Source: Clostridia bacterium (GTDB lineage: Bacteria > Bacillota > Clostridia > Oscillospirales > QAMX01). Taken from it: 33,003 nucleotides of DNA. Location: contig JAFQKV010000071.1 of assembly GCA_017414715.1 (NCBI GenBank), positions 1 through 33,003 on the forward strand. The letters run 5' to 3'. This document shows positions 17,220 through 26,154 of the stretch, in pieces (positions within the stretch are counted from its first letter, which is position 1; each line of letters opens with the position of its first letter). The notes below the pieces were generated by a model. It was not told the DNA's origin. It worked only from the letters and a program-made list of their open reading frames with translations, and ran no database searches. The translations under genes were made by a program, and so were the position numbers.

Positions 17220-18074
17220 ATGACCCACGGAAGGCTTTGCCGGGAGGCAGAGCAGCAACTCGCGGCAGCAGGGATCTCCGGTGCGGGCGTTGAGGCCCGC
17301 GCAATGCTGTGTGCCGCTCTTTGTGCGAAATATGACGATTATTACCGGCTGTGCGAGCATACGGCATCGCCGGAAACGGCGCAAAGCTACCGACAGATGA
17401 TCCAACGACGGCTTTTGGGCTGCCCGGCAGCATATATCTGCGGTACTTGGGAGTTTTTCGGGCTGGAGCTTTACGTGACGGAGTCGGTACTCATCCCAAG
17501 ATCGGATACCGAGACTCTGGTGGAGCAGGCGCTGCACCTTGCAGAGGGACGGCGTGGTCTGAAACTTCTCGACCTATGCTGCGGAAGCGGCTGCATCGGT
17601 ATTGCAGTGGCTAAAAACCTGCCGGAAGCAACGCTTACGTTGTCGGATATTTCAGAAGAGGCGCTCACTGTTGCGAAAAAAAACGCACGGATGCACCTTG
17701 CGGAAGGATCCTTTGAGACAGAGCTTCGGGATGCCCGTTCGGATCGTGCGCCGGAGCCTAAGTACGATCTGGTTTTCTGTAACCCACCCTATGTGACGGA
17801 GTTGGAATGGCGTGAGCTGGATGTCTCTGTCCGGGATTATGAACCCCGACTTGCTCTGGTCGGGGAAGAGGAGGGACTGGAGTTTTACCGGCGTGTCCCT
17901 TCGGCGGTCCGTCCGGCTCTGGAGCCGGAGGGCTGGCTGCTCTTTGAGTGCGGTGCCGGTCAGGCGGCGGATGTCGCCGGGATCCTTGCCGGTGACGGCT
18001 GGCAGGATATCAGATGCATACAGGATCCTGCGGGCATCGACCGGGTCGTTTGTGCCCGAATGCCGCAGGACTGA
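17220..18074 (+). CDS. prmC: Release factor N5-glutamine methyltransferase PrmC
   Basis: SAM-dependent methylation of the GGQ glutamine of peptide release factors. Length 284. An N-terminal helical domain is followed by the linker segment GTWEFFGLELYVTESVLIPRSDTETLVE, SAM motif I (LDLCCGSGCIGIAVA) and the catalytic NPPYV motif. The open frame extends 32 codons upstream into ribF, but AAGGGAGG at 17203-17210 sets the start at ATG 17220. There is no adjacent prfA, its frequent partner; instead metK, which makes the methyl donor SAM, follows after 35 bp. Confidence 0.94.
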   Translation: MTHGRLCREAEQQLAAAGISGAGVEARAMLCAALCAKYDDYYRLCEHTASPETAQSYRQMIQRRLLGCPAAYICGTWEFFGLELYVTESVLIPRSDTETLVEQALHLAEGRRGLKLLDLCCGSGCIGIAVAKNLPEATLTLSDISEEALTVAKKNARMHLAEGSFETELRDARSDRAPEPKYDLVFCNPPYVTELEWRELDVSVRDYEPRLALVGEEEGLEFYRRVPSAVRPALEPEGWLLFECGAGQAADVAGILAGDGWQDIRCIQDPAGIDRVVCARMPQD

Positions 18075-18109
18075 TATATTGACACTTTAGGAAAAGGAAG
18101 GATATAAAA

Positions 18110-19294
18110 ATGGCAAGAAAGCTCTTTACATCCGAGTCTGTGACCGAAGGGCATCCCGATAAGATCTGTGACCAGATTTCCGATGCCGTTCTTGATGCGA
18201 TCCTCGAGAAGGATCCCTTTGCCCGTGTGGCCTGCGAGACCACCTGTACCACCGGTCTGATCAATATTATGGGTGAGATCACGGCTGACTGTTATGTGGA
18301 TATTCCCTCCATTGCCCGTTCTGTGGTACTGGATATTGGTTATGACCGTGCAAAATACGGCTTTGACGGCCACACCTGCGCTGTTATCACCTCCATCGAT
18401 GAGCAGTCCGGTGATATTGCCATGGGTGTTAACCGCGCCATGGAACATAAGGAAGGCGACGAGGATTATTATAACTCCATCGGTGCCGGCGACCAGGGTA
18501 TGATGTTTGGCTATGCCTGCGATGAGACCCGCGAGCTGATGCCGCTTCCCATCGCACTGGCACAGAAGATGGCCATGAAGCTGACCGAGGTCCGTAAGAA
18601 CGGTAAGCTGCCTTATCTGCGTCCCGATGGAAAGACTCAGGTGACCATTGCCTATGAGGACGGAGTGCCTGTGGCTGTGGATACCGTAGTCGTTTCCAGC
18701 CAGCATGCCGCCGACGTTTCCCTTGCGACCATCCGCGAGGATATCATTCGCGAGGTCATTATGCCGACCCTGCCCGCCCTGCTGTCCCGCGAAGGTATGA
18801 AGATCTACGTCAACCCCACCGGTCGCTTTGTTATCGGCGGTCCTCAGGGCGACAGCGGTCTTACCGGCCGCAAGATCATCGTCGACACCTACGGCGGCTA
18901 TGCCCGTCACGGCGGCGGTGCCTTCTCCGGCAAGGATCCCACAAAGGTGGATCGCAGTGCGTCCTACGCGGCCCGTTACGTTGCAAAGAACGTAGTTGCC
19001 GCGGGTCTTGCATCCCGCTGCGAGATCCAGATCGCCTATGCCATCGGCGTTGCAAAGCCCGTTTCTGTTATGGCGGATACCTTCGGTACCGGCAAGGTCT
19101 CCGATGAGGAGCTTTCCGCAGCCATTGAAAAGGTCTTTGAACTGCGCCCTGCGGGCATTATCGATACCCTTGAGCTGCGCCGTCCCATCTACCGCAAACT
19201 CGCCGCCTACGGTCATATGGGCCGCGAGGATCTGGCGACTCCCTGGGAAAAAACCGACAAGGTGGATGCCCTGCGTGCCGCACTGAACATGTAA
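18110..19294 (+). CDS. metK: S-adenosylmethionine synthase
   Basis: Makes SAM from methionine and ATP. Length 394. Signatures: [23 protein letters not shown] (N-terminal ATP site), [12 protein letters not shown] (hexapeptide region), and [27 protein letters not shown] (C-terminal signature). The ribosome site is AAGGAAGG. The 35-bp gap before it is far too short for a SAM riboswitch, so it is probably co-transcribed with the rimP operon. A strong terminator follows. Confidence 0.97.
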   Translation: MARKLFTSESVTEGHPDKICDQISDAVLDAILEKDPFARVACETTCTTGLINIMGEITADCYVDIPSIARSVVLDIGYDRAKYGFDGHTCAVITSIDEQSGDIAMGVNRAMEHKEGDEDYYNSIGAGDQGMMFGYACDETRELMPLPIALAQKMAMKLTEVRKNGKLPYLRPDGKTQVTIAYEDGVPVAVDTVVVSSQHAADVSLATIREDIIREVIMPTLPALLSREGMKIYVNPTGRFVIGGPQGDSGLTGRKIIVDTYGGYARHGGGAFSGKDPTKVDRSASYAARYVAKNVVAAGLASRCEIQIAYAIGVAKPVSVMADTFGTGKVSDEELSAAIEKVFELRPAGIIDTLELRRPIYRKLAAYGHMGREDLATPWEKTDKVDALRAALNM

Positions 19295-19301
19295 ATATCC
19301 G

Positions 19302-19337
19302 AAAATCCCCGTTCAAATCAGAACGGGGATTTTTGTA
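19302..19337 (+). terminator. Rho-independent terminator of the rimP-metK operon
   Basis: 13-bp stem AAAATCCCCGTTC/GAACGGGGATTTT, loop AAATCA, T-run inside and after the 3' arm. It begins 8 bp after the metK stop. Confidence 0.92.
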
Positions 19338-19380
19338 TAGGCAAAACAACGGAAAGTAATAGCGGGAACTGTGCTTGCTT

Positions 19381-19414
19381 TGTGCAGATTGCACATTTCT
19401 ATTTTTGCAAAAAT
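19381..19414. repeat. Two adjacent dyads upstream of the ABC exporter
   Basis: TGTGCA-GAT-TGCACA (19381-19395, perfect) and the self-complementary ATTTTTGCAAAAAT (19401-19414). They lie 47-80 bp before the first exporter gene, where a promoter or operator is expected. I could not place a convincing -35/-10 pair here. They are possible repressor sites; no regulator gene is adjacent. Confidence 0.5.
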
Positions 19415-19460
19415 CCGTCATAATACGCAAAAAGAAACCGATAGAAAGGATGGGCCGCAT

Positions 19461-21206
19461 ATGTTCCAGTTGAAATGGATTTTTGATACTGTGGACAAAA
19501 AGTATAAGCCCTGGCTTTATCTCGGACTTGCATTGAGCTTCCTAACCAGCTTGATGATGCTCATCAATCCGAAATTCTCGGCGCGGCTTGTGGATGAGGT
19601 CATCGTTGCACAGAATCCGAAGCCCCTTATCGGGATCCTTGCGATGATGTTCTGTGCAGAGCAGCTTCGCCAGAGCCTGCGTTACTTTATGGCCATGTCG
19701 CTGGAATATGCCTCGCAGAGCTCACTGAATCATCTGCGTACATATCTGTATGACAAGCTGCAGTATCTGGATGCGGACTTCTTCCGCCACAACAGAACCG
19801 GCGATATCATGACCCGCATGTCTCCCGATCTGGACATGTGCCGTCATTTTATTGCTTATCTGACCTATACGACCATTGACAGCATCACGCTCTTTGCAGC
19901 GACGCTCTTCCTGTTTTTCTCCACAAACTGGAAGCTGACGCTCTGTCTGCTTGCGCTCCTTCCGGCGCTGCTTCTTGTGACCGGTTTCTATTCCAAGCGT
20001 GTCGGCCCGAAATTTATCCAGGCCCGCGACAAGCAGGCGAATATGAATACGGCGGCGCAGGAGAATATTTCCGGCAATCGCGTGGTCAAGGCCTTTGCCC
20101 GCGAGGAATATGAAAAGGATCGCTTTGAGGCGTGCAACATCGAGTTCCGTGATATCAATATGGATATCAACCGAACCTGGCTGCGCTTCTATCCCGTCAT
20201 TGAGGGCGTAGCAAGCTTCCTCGGCATCACCACCATTTCTCTCGGTGCCATCTTTGTTATCCTTGGCGAGATCACTGCCGGTGAGATGACCATTTTTACA
20301 GGCATGTCCTGGGCGCTGGCAAACCCCATGCGCAATCTCGGCACCATGATCAACGATCTGCAGCGCTTCGGTACCTCCGCCAACAAGATCATGGAGATCT
20401 ACTATGCCAATTCCAATATCAAGGATGCGGAGGATGCTGTGGATCATGAGAAAATGATCGGCAACATTGAGTTCCGCAACGTTGGCTTCTCCTATGACGG
20501 CCATGAGATCGTCAAGGATCTGAATTTCAAGCTTGAGCCGGGCAAGACCCTTGCGATCATGGGTCCCACCGGCTGCGGCAAGACCACCGTCATCAATCTG
20601 CTCGGCCGTTTCCTCGATGCAAAGGAGGGCGCGGTATATGTGGATGGATGTGACGTCAGAAAATGGAAGCTGGAGCAGCTTCGCCGCGGCATTGGCTGTG
20701 CAACGCAGGATGTGTTCCTCTTCTCGGATACCGTTGAAGGCAATATCGCCTTCGGCAATACGGCCCTGACGGAGGAAGAGGTCTACGACTTTGCCCGCCG
20801 TGCGGGTGCGGATGCCTTTATCCGCAAACTGCCGGAGGGATATGATACCATCATCGGTGAGCGCGGTGTCGGCCTTTCCGGCGGTCAGAAGCAGCGCATC
20901 GCCCTTGCCCGTGCACTCGCCGTGCGGCCGGCGATCCTTGTGCTGGACGACACAACCTCCGCTCTGGACATGGAGACGGAGTTCTACATCCAGCAGCAGC
21001 TGCGGGAGCTTCCCTTTGAATGTGCAAAGATCATCATCGGTCAGCGTATTTCCTCTGTGCGGGATGCCGATGAGATCATCATCCTGGAGGAAGGGCGCAT
21101 CACCGAGCGCGGTACCCATGATGAGCTTCTCCGCAACCGTGGCTACTATTATGAAACCTACTGCCTGCAGCAAGGCATCACCGACGCGGAAGGAGGTGAG
21201 GCGTAA
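19461..21206 (+). CDS. ABC exporter half-transporter with degenerate ATP site (heterodimer subunit A)
   Basis: Type IV ABC exporter half: six-helix membrane domain (residues 1-320) plus nucleotide-binding domain (about 340-575). Length 581. Walker A GPTGCGKTT at 368-376 and signature LSGGQ at 472-476 are intact. Walker B ends Asp496-Asp497, where the catalytic residue should be Glu, and the H-loop His is Gln528 (IIIGQRIS). Such changes mark the degenerate half of heterodimeric exporters of the BmrCD/LmrCD/TM287-288 kind. ATG 19461 follows an AGAAAGGATG site; the longer open frame lacks support. It overlaps the next gene by 1 bp (TAATG). The substrate, probably a drug, lipid or peptide, cannot be told from sequence. 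Confidence 0.92.
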   Translation: MFQLKWIFDTVDKKYKPWLYLGLALSFLTSLMMLINPKFSARLVDEVIVAQNPKPLIGILAMMFCAEQLRQSLRYFMAMSLEYASQSSLNHLRTYLYDKLQYLDADFFRHNRTGDIMTRMSPDLDMCRHFIAYLTYTTIDSITLFAATLFLFFSTNWKLTLCLLALLPALLLVTGFYSKRVGPKFIQARDKQANMNTAAQENISGNRVVKAFAREEYEKDRFEACNIEFRDINMDINRTWLRFYPVIEGVASFLGITTISLGAIFVILGEITAGEMTIFTGMSWALANPMRNLGTMINDLQRFGTSANKIMEIYYANSNIKDAEDAVDHEKMIGNIEFRNVGFSYDGHEIVKDLNFKLEPGKTLAIMGPTGCGKTTVINLLGRFLDAKEGAVYVDGCDVRKWKLEQLRRGIGCATQDVFLFSDTVEGNIAFGNTALTEEEVYDFARRAGADAFIRKLPEGYDTIIGERGVGLSGGQKQRIALARALAVRPAILVLDDTTSALDMETEFYIQQQLRELPFECAKIIIGQRISSVRDADEIIILEEGRITERGTHDELLRNRGYYYETYCLQQGITDAEGGEA

Positions 21207-22996
21207 TGGCACGCAACAAATTTGATGTTGATGAAGAATTGGAAGCCCCATTTCAACTCTCACATTTAAAGCGCGTTCTCGTTTATGTCAAGCCCTATGC
21301 ATGGAAGATGGTCATTGCCCTCATCATCAGTGCCGTGACCTGGTGCCTGAGCCTTCTTGGCACCAAAATCTTTCAGTGGACACTGGATATTGCGATTCCG
21401 AATAAGGATATCCGCATGGTGCTCCAGCTTGCGCTGCTCAATATCATCGCAACGGCTCTCATTCTCGGTCTTGTGGTGGTGCGCGGACGCCTGATGGCCC
21501 ATGTATCCAACTACATCATCTGTGATATCCGCCGCGATCTCTTTGCACATCTGCAGAAGCTGCCCTTTGCCTATTATGACAGCCGCCCTGCGGGCAAGAT
21601 CCTCGTGCGCGTCATTAACTACGTCAACTCCGTGTCCAATATCCTGACCAACGGCATCGTCAACACCATCATCGAGCTGATCGGTCTGGTGCTCATCGCC
21701 ATTTTCATGTTTATGACCAATGTCCGGCTTTCGCTGGTCATTGTGGCAGGTCTGCCGGTCTTCCTCTTTTTTGTCTTTCTCATCAAGCCGATGCAGCGAA
21801 AGGCATGGCAGCGCTGCTCAAACAAGAGCGCCAATTACAACGCTTTCCTTGCTGAGTCCATCGACGGCGTGCGTGTTTCCCAGCTCTTCTCCCGTCAGGA
21901 GGAGAACAAGAGCATCATGGAGCGCCTCTCCCAGGCCTGCCGTCATGAGTGGCTGCGAGCCCTGTACATTTCCCATTCCGTGTGGTTCTCTTCCCAGTTT
22001 GTCACGCAGACCGTTTTCTGTTTCCTCTATGTGACGGGTGTGTATTGGCTGTCCGGTTCCATGGTCTCCTTCGGTGTCATCATGGCCATGGGCGACTACG
22101 TCAACCGCTTCTGGGGTCCCATCACCAACCTTGCCAATATCTACAACGACTTTGTCAACAACCTGGCCTATCTTGAGCGTATCATGGAGACCATGGATGA
22201 GCCCGTTGACATTGACGACGCCCCGGATGCCGTTGAACTTCCCAAGATCACCGGTGAGCTGAGCTTTAATCATGTGACCTTCGGCTACGAGCCGGGGATC
22301 CATATTCTGGAGGATTTCAATCTCCATGTCAAGCCGGGCGAGAGCATTGCACTGGTCGGTGAAACGGGTGCCGGCAAGACCACCGTCGTTAATCTCATCA
22401 GCCGTTTCTATGACATCGAAAGCGGCTCCATCGATCTCTATGCCGATGACGGCAGCGGTGTCAGGCCCTACGGCGTTTCTGCGGTCACACTCAACAGTCT
22501 CCGACGCCAGCTGGGTATCATGATGCAGGATTCCTTCATCTTCTCCGGTACCATACTGGATAACATCCGCTACGGTCGGCTGGATGCCACGGAGGAGGAA
22601 ATCGTTGCGGCTGCCAAGGCCGTCTGTGCCCACGACTTTATTTCCAAAATGCCCAACGGTTATTATACCGAGGTCAGTGAGCGCGGCGGAAGCCTCTCGC
22701 AGGGACAGAGACAGATGATCTCCTTTGCCCGTACTCTTCTGTCCGATCCCGCAATCCTGATTCTGGATGAGGCGACCTCTTCCATCGACACCAAGACGGA
22801 ACGGCTGCTGCAGCAGGGCATTGCAAAGCTTCTGGAGGGCCGTACCTCCTTCATTATCGCCCACCGTCTTTCCACCATCAAAAACTGTGACCAGATCCTC
22901 GTTATCGGCAACAAGGGTATCCTTGAATCCGGCACACACGACGAGCTGATGGAGCGCAAAGGTGCCTACTATCAGCTGTCCACGGCGCAGAAGTAA
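21206..22996 (+). CDS. ABC exporter half-transporter with catalytic Glu (heterodimer subunit B)
   Basis: Partner of the preceding gene, with the same membrane-plus-ATPase layout; 596 residues. Walker A GETGAGKTT at 385-393, Walker B ILILDEATS with catalytic Glu522, and switch His553 (IIAHRLSTI) are all canonical. The signature motif is LSQGQ (497-501) instead of LSGGQ. Combined with subunit A's altered Walker B and H-loop, every deviation falls in the same composite site, leaving the second site fully consensus. Translation is coupled through TAATG with a strong GGAAGGAGGTG site inside the end of the upstream gene. A terminator follows at 23009. Confidence 0.93.
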   Translation: MARNKFDVDEELEAPFQLSHLKRVLVYVKPYAWKMVIALIISAVTWCLSLLGTKIFQWTLDIAIPNKDIRMVLQLALLNIIATALILGLVVVRGRLMAHVSNYIICDIRRDLFAHLQKLPFAYYDSRPAGKILVRVINYVNSVSNILTNGIVNTIIELIGLVLIAIFMFMTNVRLSLVIVAGLPVFLFFVFLIKPMQRKAWQRCSNKSANYNAFLAESIDGVRVSQLFSRQEENKSIMERLSQACRHEWLRALYISHSVWFSSQFVTQTVFCFLYVTGVYWLSGSMVSFGVIMAMGDYVNRFWGPITNLANIYNDFVNNLAYLERIMETMDEPVDIDDAPDAVELPKITGELSFNHVTFGYEPGIHILEDFNLHVKPGESIALVGETGAGKTTVVNLISRFYDIESGSIDLYADDGSGVRPYGVSAVTLNSLRRQLGIMMQDSFIFSGTILDNIRYGRLDATEEEIVAAAKAVCAHDFISKMPNGYYTEVSERGGSLSQGQRQMISFARTLLSDPAILILDEATSSIDTKTERLLQQGIAKLLEGRTSFIIAHRLSTIKNCDQILVIGNKGILESGTHDELMERKGAYYQLSTAQK

Positions 22997-23008
22997 TCAG
23001 GCTGCAAT

Positions 23009-23047
23009 CCCCGGAGTGCAAATGTGTACTCCGGGGTTTTCTCTTTT
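23009..23047 (+). terminator. Terminator after the ABC exporter pair
   Basis: 9-bp GC-rich stem CCCCGGAGT/ACTCCGGGG (23009-23017 and 23028-23036), then TTTTCTCTTTT. Confidence 0.9.
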
Positions 23048-23099
23048 GCATTTTGTCGGACTTTCGGGGGCAGACTAATGTCTGATGCGTTGTACCCCA

Positions 23100-23128
23100 T
23101 TGACAAAACTTTCCGTTTGCGGTACAAT
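23100..23128 (+). promoter_or_regulatory. Promoter of the riboswitch-ATPase transcript
   Basis: Perfect TTGACA (23100-23105), 17-nt spacer, TACAAT (23123-23128). A small dyad CAGAC-TAAT-GTCTG lies just upstream at 23071-23084. The 323-bp gap between genes is filled by the exporter terminator, this promoter, the riboswitch and its terminator. Confidence 0.88.
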
Positions 23129-23134
23129 AAGTTT

Positions 23135-23300
23135 ACTTAAGGGAGTAGTTCGCCGCGTAACGGTATGGACGGATCAACATCCTGACAGTCACTGCTGTCT
23201 GGTCTGTCCGATATAAGAACGAGACTTAGGTATGGTTTTTGCTGTACCTCTGTCCGGACATAGGGTTGGGGTATAGCAGTCGGATGCTATGCCTTTTTTT
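23135..23300 (+). promoter_or_regulatory. yybP-ykoY (Mn2+) riboswitch with transcription-terminator platform
   Basis: Aptamer 23135-23231. P1 pairs ACTTAAG (23135-23141) with CTTAGGT (23225-23231). The two conserved Mn-site loops follow and precede it: GGAGTAG (23142-23148) and ACGAGA (23219-23224). Expression platform: the terminator GGTATAGCA/TGCTATGCC (23270-23278 and 23285-23293, one wobble) is followed by seven T. TGCTGTACC (23240-23248) can pair with GGTATAGCA over 9 bp as an antiterminator, and AGGTA (23228-23232) can pair with TACCT (23245-23249) when P1 is open. Ligand binding closes P1, frees the antiterminator strand and turns transcription on, matching the known logic of this class. 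Family call from memory of the consensus. Confidence 0.85.
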
Positions 23301-23319
23301 ATTTGAAACGGAGGAAAAC

Positions 23320-26094
23320 ATGGAACTGAATTTACATCAGGATTTCGAAGCGCTCACGGCCAGGTCTGCCGCCGAGCAGCTTGGAACTGACCCTGTGCGG
23401 GGTCTTTCAACCGATGAGGCGCGGGCAAGACTGGAAAAATACGGTCCAAACAAGCTTGCAGAAAAGAAAAAGAAGGGGTTCTGGCGGCTCTTTTTCGAAC
23501 AGATGAACAACCCGATGATCTTTGTGCTCTTTGCAGCCATCGCCGTCACGGTGGGCATTTCGGTCTACGAGACGATCATGGCAGCAAAAAACAACTGGAT
23601 CGTCGCGGGGGAGACCATCACCAATCCCTTCCTTGATGTGGGCGACTGGCCGGATGTGGTCATCATCCTCGCGGTCATTATTCTCAATGCGGTTATCGGT
23701 GCCGTGCAGGAGCTGCGTGCACAGACCTCTCTTGAGGCGTTGAAAAATCTGTCCTCGCCGGAATCCACCGTTGTCCGCGACGGCCAGCGCATGAAGGTCA
23801 AATCCTCCGAGCTGGTCGTGGGCGATATTGTCGTGCTGGAAGAAGGCGATACCATCGGCGCGGATCTCCGTCTCGTGGAGGCGGTCAATCTGAAGGCCAA
23901 CGAATCCAGCCTGACGGGTGAGAGCGTTCCCGTGGATAAGGATGCCTCTGTCACCTTCTCTGAGCGCGTTGGCATCGGTGACCGCTGCAACATGGCGTAT
24001 ATGTCCACCCCCGTGGCCTACGGCCGCGGCACGGGCATCGTGTGCGGCACCGGCATGAACACCGAGATCGGCAAGATCGCCACGGCGCTTGACGAGGAAA
24101 AAGAGGAGCAGACCCCGCTGCAGAAGGTGCTGGCCCGCCTTTCCAAATTCCTTGGTTTTCTTACCCTCGGTGTTGTTGTCACTGTGCTTGCTGCCGATAT
24201 CATCTGGCTCTTTGTCGACGGACACGGCGGTGAGGTGGAGGCATGGCTTGAGGCCGCGCTTTCTGCTATTGCGCTTGCGGTGGCTGCCATCCCCGAGGGA
24301 CTGGCCGCGGTAGTGACCATCGTTCTTTCCATCGGCGTGCAGCGCATGGTCAGGGTCAATACCGTTGTGCGGAAGCTTCCCAGCGTTGAGACCCTCGGTG
24401 CGGTGAGCGTCGTCTGCTCGGATAAGACGGGCACTCTCACCCAAAACCGAATGACCGTGCTGGAGGCGTGGGTAGACGGAAAAAACTACGTGCGCAGCGA
24501 CTTTTCAGCCGATTCTCCCGATGCGCTGAAGCTGCTTGGCCGCGGTATGTCCCTTTGCTCCAATGCCACGGTGGATGAGGGCCTTTACGGCGATCCCACC
24601 GAAATCGCGCTGGTGGTTTTTGCCAACGAAATGGATATGCACAAGGCGGAGCTTGAATCGCGTTTCCCGCGCACAAGCGAGCTTCCCTTTGACAGCGTTC
24701 GCAAGATGATGTCCACCCAGCACACCGTGGGAGATGCGAAGATCTCCTTTACCAAGGGCGCGCTGGACAGCATTCTGAAATACAGCACGAAGATTCTCGA
24801 CAACGGCACCGAGCGCGCCATTTGCGAGGCGGATATTGCACGCATTTATGAGCAAAACTCTGCCTTCAGCGCAAAGGCGCTGCGTGTGCTTGCGCTGGCC
24901 TACAGCCGCTCGGATGAGCTTCGCGAGGAGGAACTGATCTTTGTCGGTCTCGTTGCAATGATCGATCCGCCGAGACCTGAGGCCGCCGCTGCGGTGCGGA
25001 GCTTTAAGGGTGCCGGCATTACCACCGTGATGATCACCGGAGATCATAAGGAGACCGCCTTTGCCATCGCAAAGGAGCTGGGGATCGCCGAGACTCCCGA
25101 CCAGTGTGTGATGGGCGGTGAGATCGACGGCATGTCCCTTCCGGAGCTGCAGATACTCTGCGAGCGGGTGCGCGTTTTTGCCCGCGTTTCTCCGGAGAAT
25201 AAGGTACAGATCGTTAAAGCCTTTAAGGCAAACGGCCACATCTGTGCCATGACCGGCGACGGCGTCAACGATGCACCCTCCCTGAAGGGTGCCGATATCG
25301 GTATCGCCATGGGCATCACCGGCACAGATGTTGCCAAAAGCGCGGCGGATATGGTACTGACCGACGATAATTTTGCCTCCATCGAAAAGGCTGTGGAGGA
25401 GGGAAGATCCATCTATGCGAATATCAAAAAGACGGTCATCTTCCTGCTTTCCTCCAATATTGCGGAAGTCCTTGCCATGTTCTTTATCATTTGCATCGGC
25501 TTCCCGGCACCGCTTATCGCCATCCACCTTCTGTGGGTCAACCTGATCACAGATTCCCTTCCCGCCATCGCCCTCGGCATGGATCCCAAGGACGAAGGTA
25601 TCATGAAGGAAAAACCCCGTGATCCGTCGGAGGGCATCTTTGCCGGCGGCGGACTTGTGAACACCGTTCTCTACGGTGCGATCATCACCCTTGCGGTGCT
25701 GCTGTCCTACTTCTCCTGTGCGTGGATCCACGGTGCCTTCGGTTTTTCCGAAATGAGAGCACTCTTCTCCGAAAATGAGGATATCCTTCATCAGGCGCAG
25801 ACCATGGCGTTTACCACTCTGGCCTTCTGCGAGCTCTTCCACATGGCAGGCATGAGCAACCTCAAGCGCTCTGTGCTGCATACTTTCAAAAACCGCAATA
25901 CGATGATGGCTCTGGCCTTTGCCCTCGGCATTCTTCTGCAGATCTTTGTGGTGGAAACTCCGGTTGTGCAGGATGTGTTCTCCACCTATAATCTTAGCGG
26001 TAAGGAATGGCTCATTACGGCGCTGCTCTCACTGGTGCCCCTGCTGTTCCATGAGATCATGGTGCTTGTGCACCGGATCCGGGGAGAAAAATAA
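23320..26094 (+). CDS. P2A-type cation-transporting ATPase (Ca2+/Mn2+), riboswitch-controlled
   Basis: Membrane pump exporting divalent cations. Length 924. An N-terminal cation-ATPase domain (LSTDEARARLEKYGPNKL) is followed by the actuator motif LTGES, phosphorylation site DKTGTLT with Asp368, the nucleotide domain, and MTGDGVNDAPSLKGADIGIAMG. Ion-site residues match SERCA-like pumps: Glu326 in PEGL (M4), Asn713 and Glu716 in SNIAE (M5), Asn741, Thr744 and Asp745 in NLITD (M6). The start ATG has ACGGAGG 5 nt upstream; the open frame reaches back into the riboswitch terminator and was rejected. With a Mn2+ riboswitch upstream, Mn2+ export is the likely main role, with Ca2+ possible. Confidence 0.93.
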   Translation: MELNLHQDFEALTARSAAEQLGTDPVRGLSTDEARARLEKYGPNKLAEKKKKGFWRLFFEQMNNPMIFVLFAAIAVTVGISVYETIMAAKNNWIVAGETITNPFLDVGDWPDVVIILAVIILNAVIGAVQELRAQTSLEALKNLSSPESTVVRDGQRMKVKSSELVVGDIVVLEEGDTIGADLRLVEAVNLKANESSLTGESVPVDKDASVTFSERVGIGDRCNMAYMSTPVAYGRGTGIVCGTGMNTEIGKIATALDEEKEEQTPLQKVLARLSKFLGFLTLGVVVTVLAADIIWLFVDGHGGEVEAWLEAALSAIALAVAAIPEGLAAVVTIVLSIGVQRMVRVNTVVRKLPSVETLGAVSVVCSDKTGTLTQNRMTVLEAWVDGKNYVRSDFSADSPDALKLLGRGMSLCSNATVDEGLYGDPTEIALVVFANEMDMHKAELESRFPRTSELPFDSVRKMMSTQHTVGDAKISFTKGALDSILKYSTKILDNGTERAICEADIARIYEQNSAFSAKALRVLALAYSRSDELREEELIFVGLVAMIDPPRPEAAAAVRSFKGAGITTVMITGDHKETAFAIAKELGIAETPDQCVMGGEIDGMSLPELQILCERVRVFARVSPENKVQIVKAFKANGHICAMTGDGVNDAPSLKGADIGIAMGITGTDVAKSAADMVLTDDNFASIEKAVEEGRSIYANIKKTVIFLLSSNIAEVLAMFFIICIGFPAPLIAIHLLWVNLITDSLPAIALGMDPKDEGIMKEKPRDPSEGIFAGGGLVNTVLYGAIITLAVLLSYFSCAWIHGAFGFSEMRALFSENEDILHQAQTMAFTTLAFCELFHMAGMSNLKRSVLHTFKNRNTMMALAFALGILLQIFVVETPVVQDVFSTYNLSGKEWLITALLSLVPLLFHEIMVLVHRIRGEK

Positions 26095-26105
26095 AACAAA
26101 ATGTA

Positions 26106-26132
26106 AAGGGTGCCGCAACCTGCGGCACCCTT
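26106..26132. terminator. Bidirectional terminator between the cation ATPase and the M56 sensor gene
   Basis: 12-bp stem AAGGGTGCCGCA/TGCGGCACCCTT with a 3-nt loop. Plus-strand tail is TTCTTG; on the minus strand TTTACATTTTG follows. Confidence 0.85.
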
Positions 26133-26154
26133 CTTGCGCTGTGTGAAGGTTGGT

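Noticed and set aside
18075-18109. SAM riboswitch or separate promoter before metK
   Set aside because: Only 35 bp are available, too short for any SAM riboswitch. A TTGACA is present but its would-be -10 box falls after the ribosome site, so it is probably chance.
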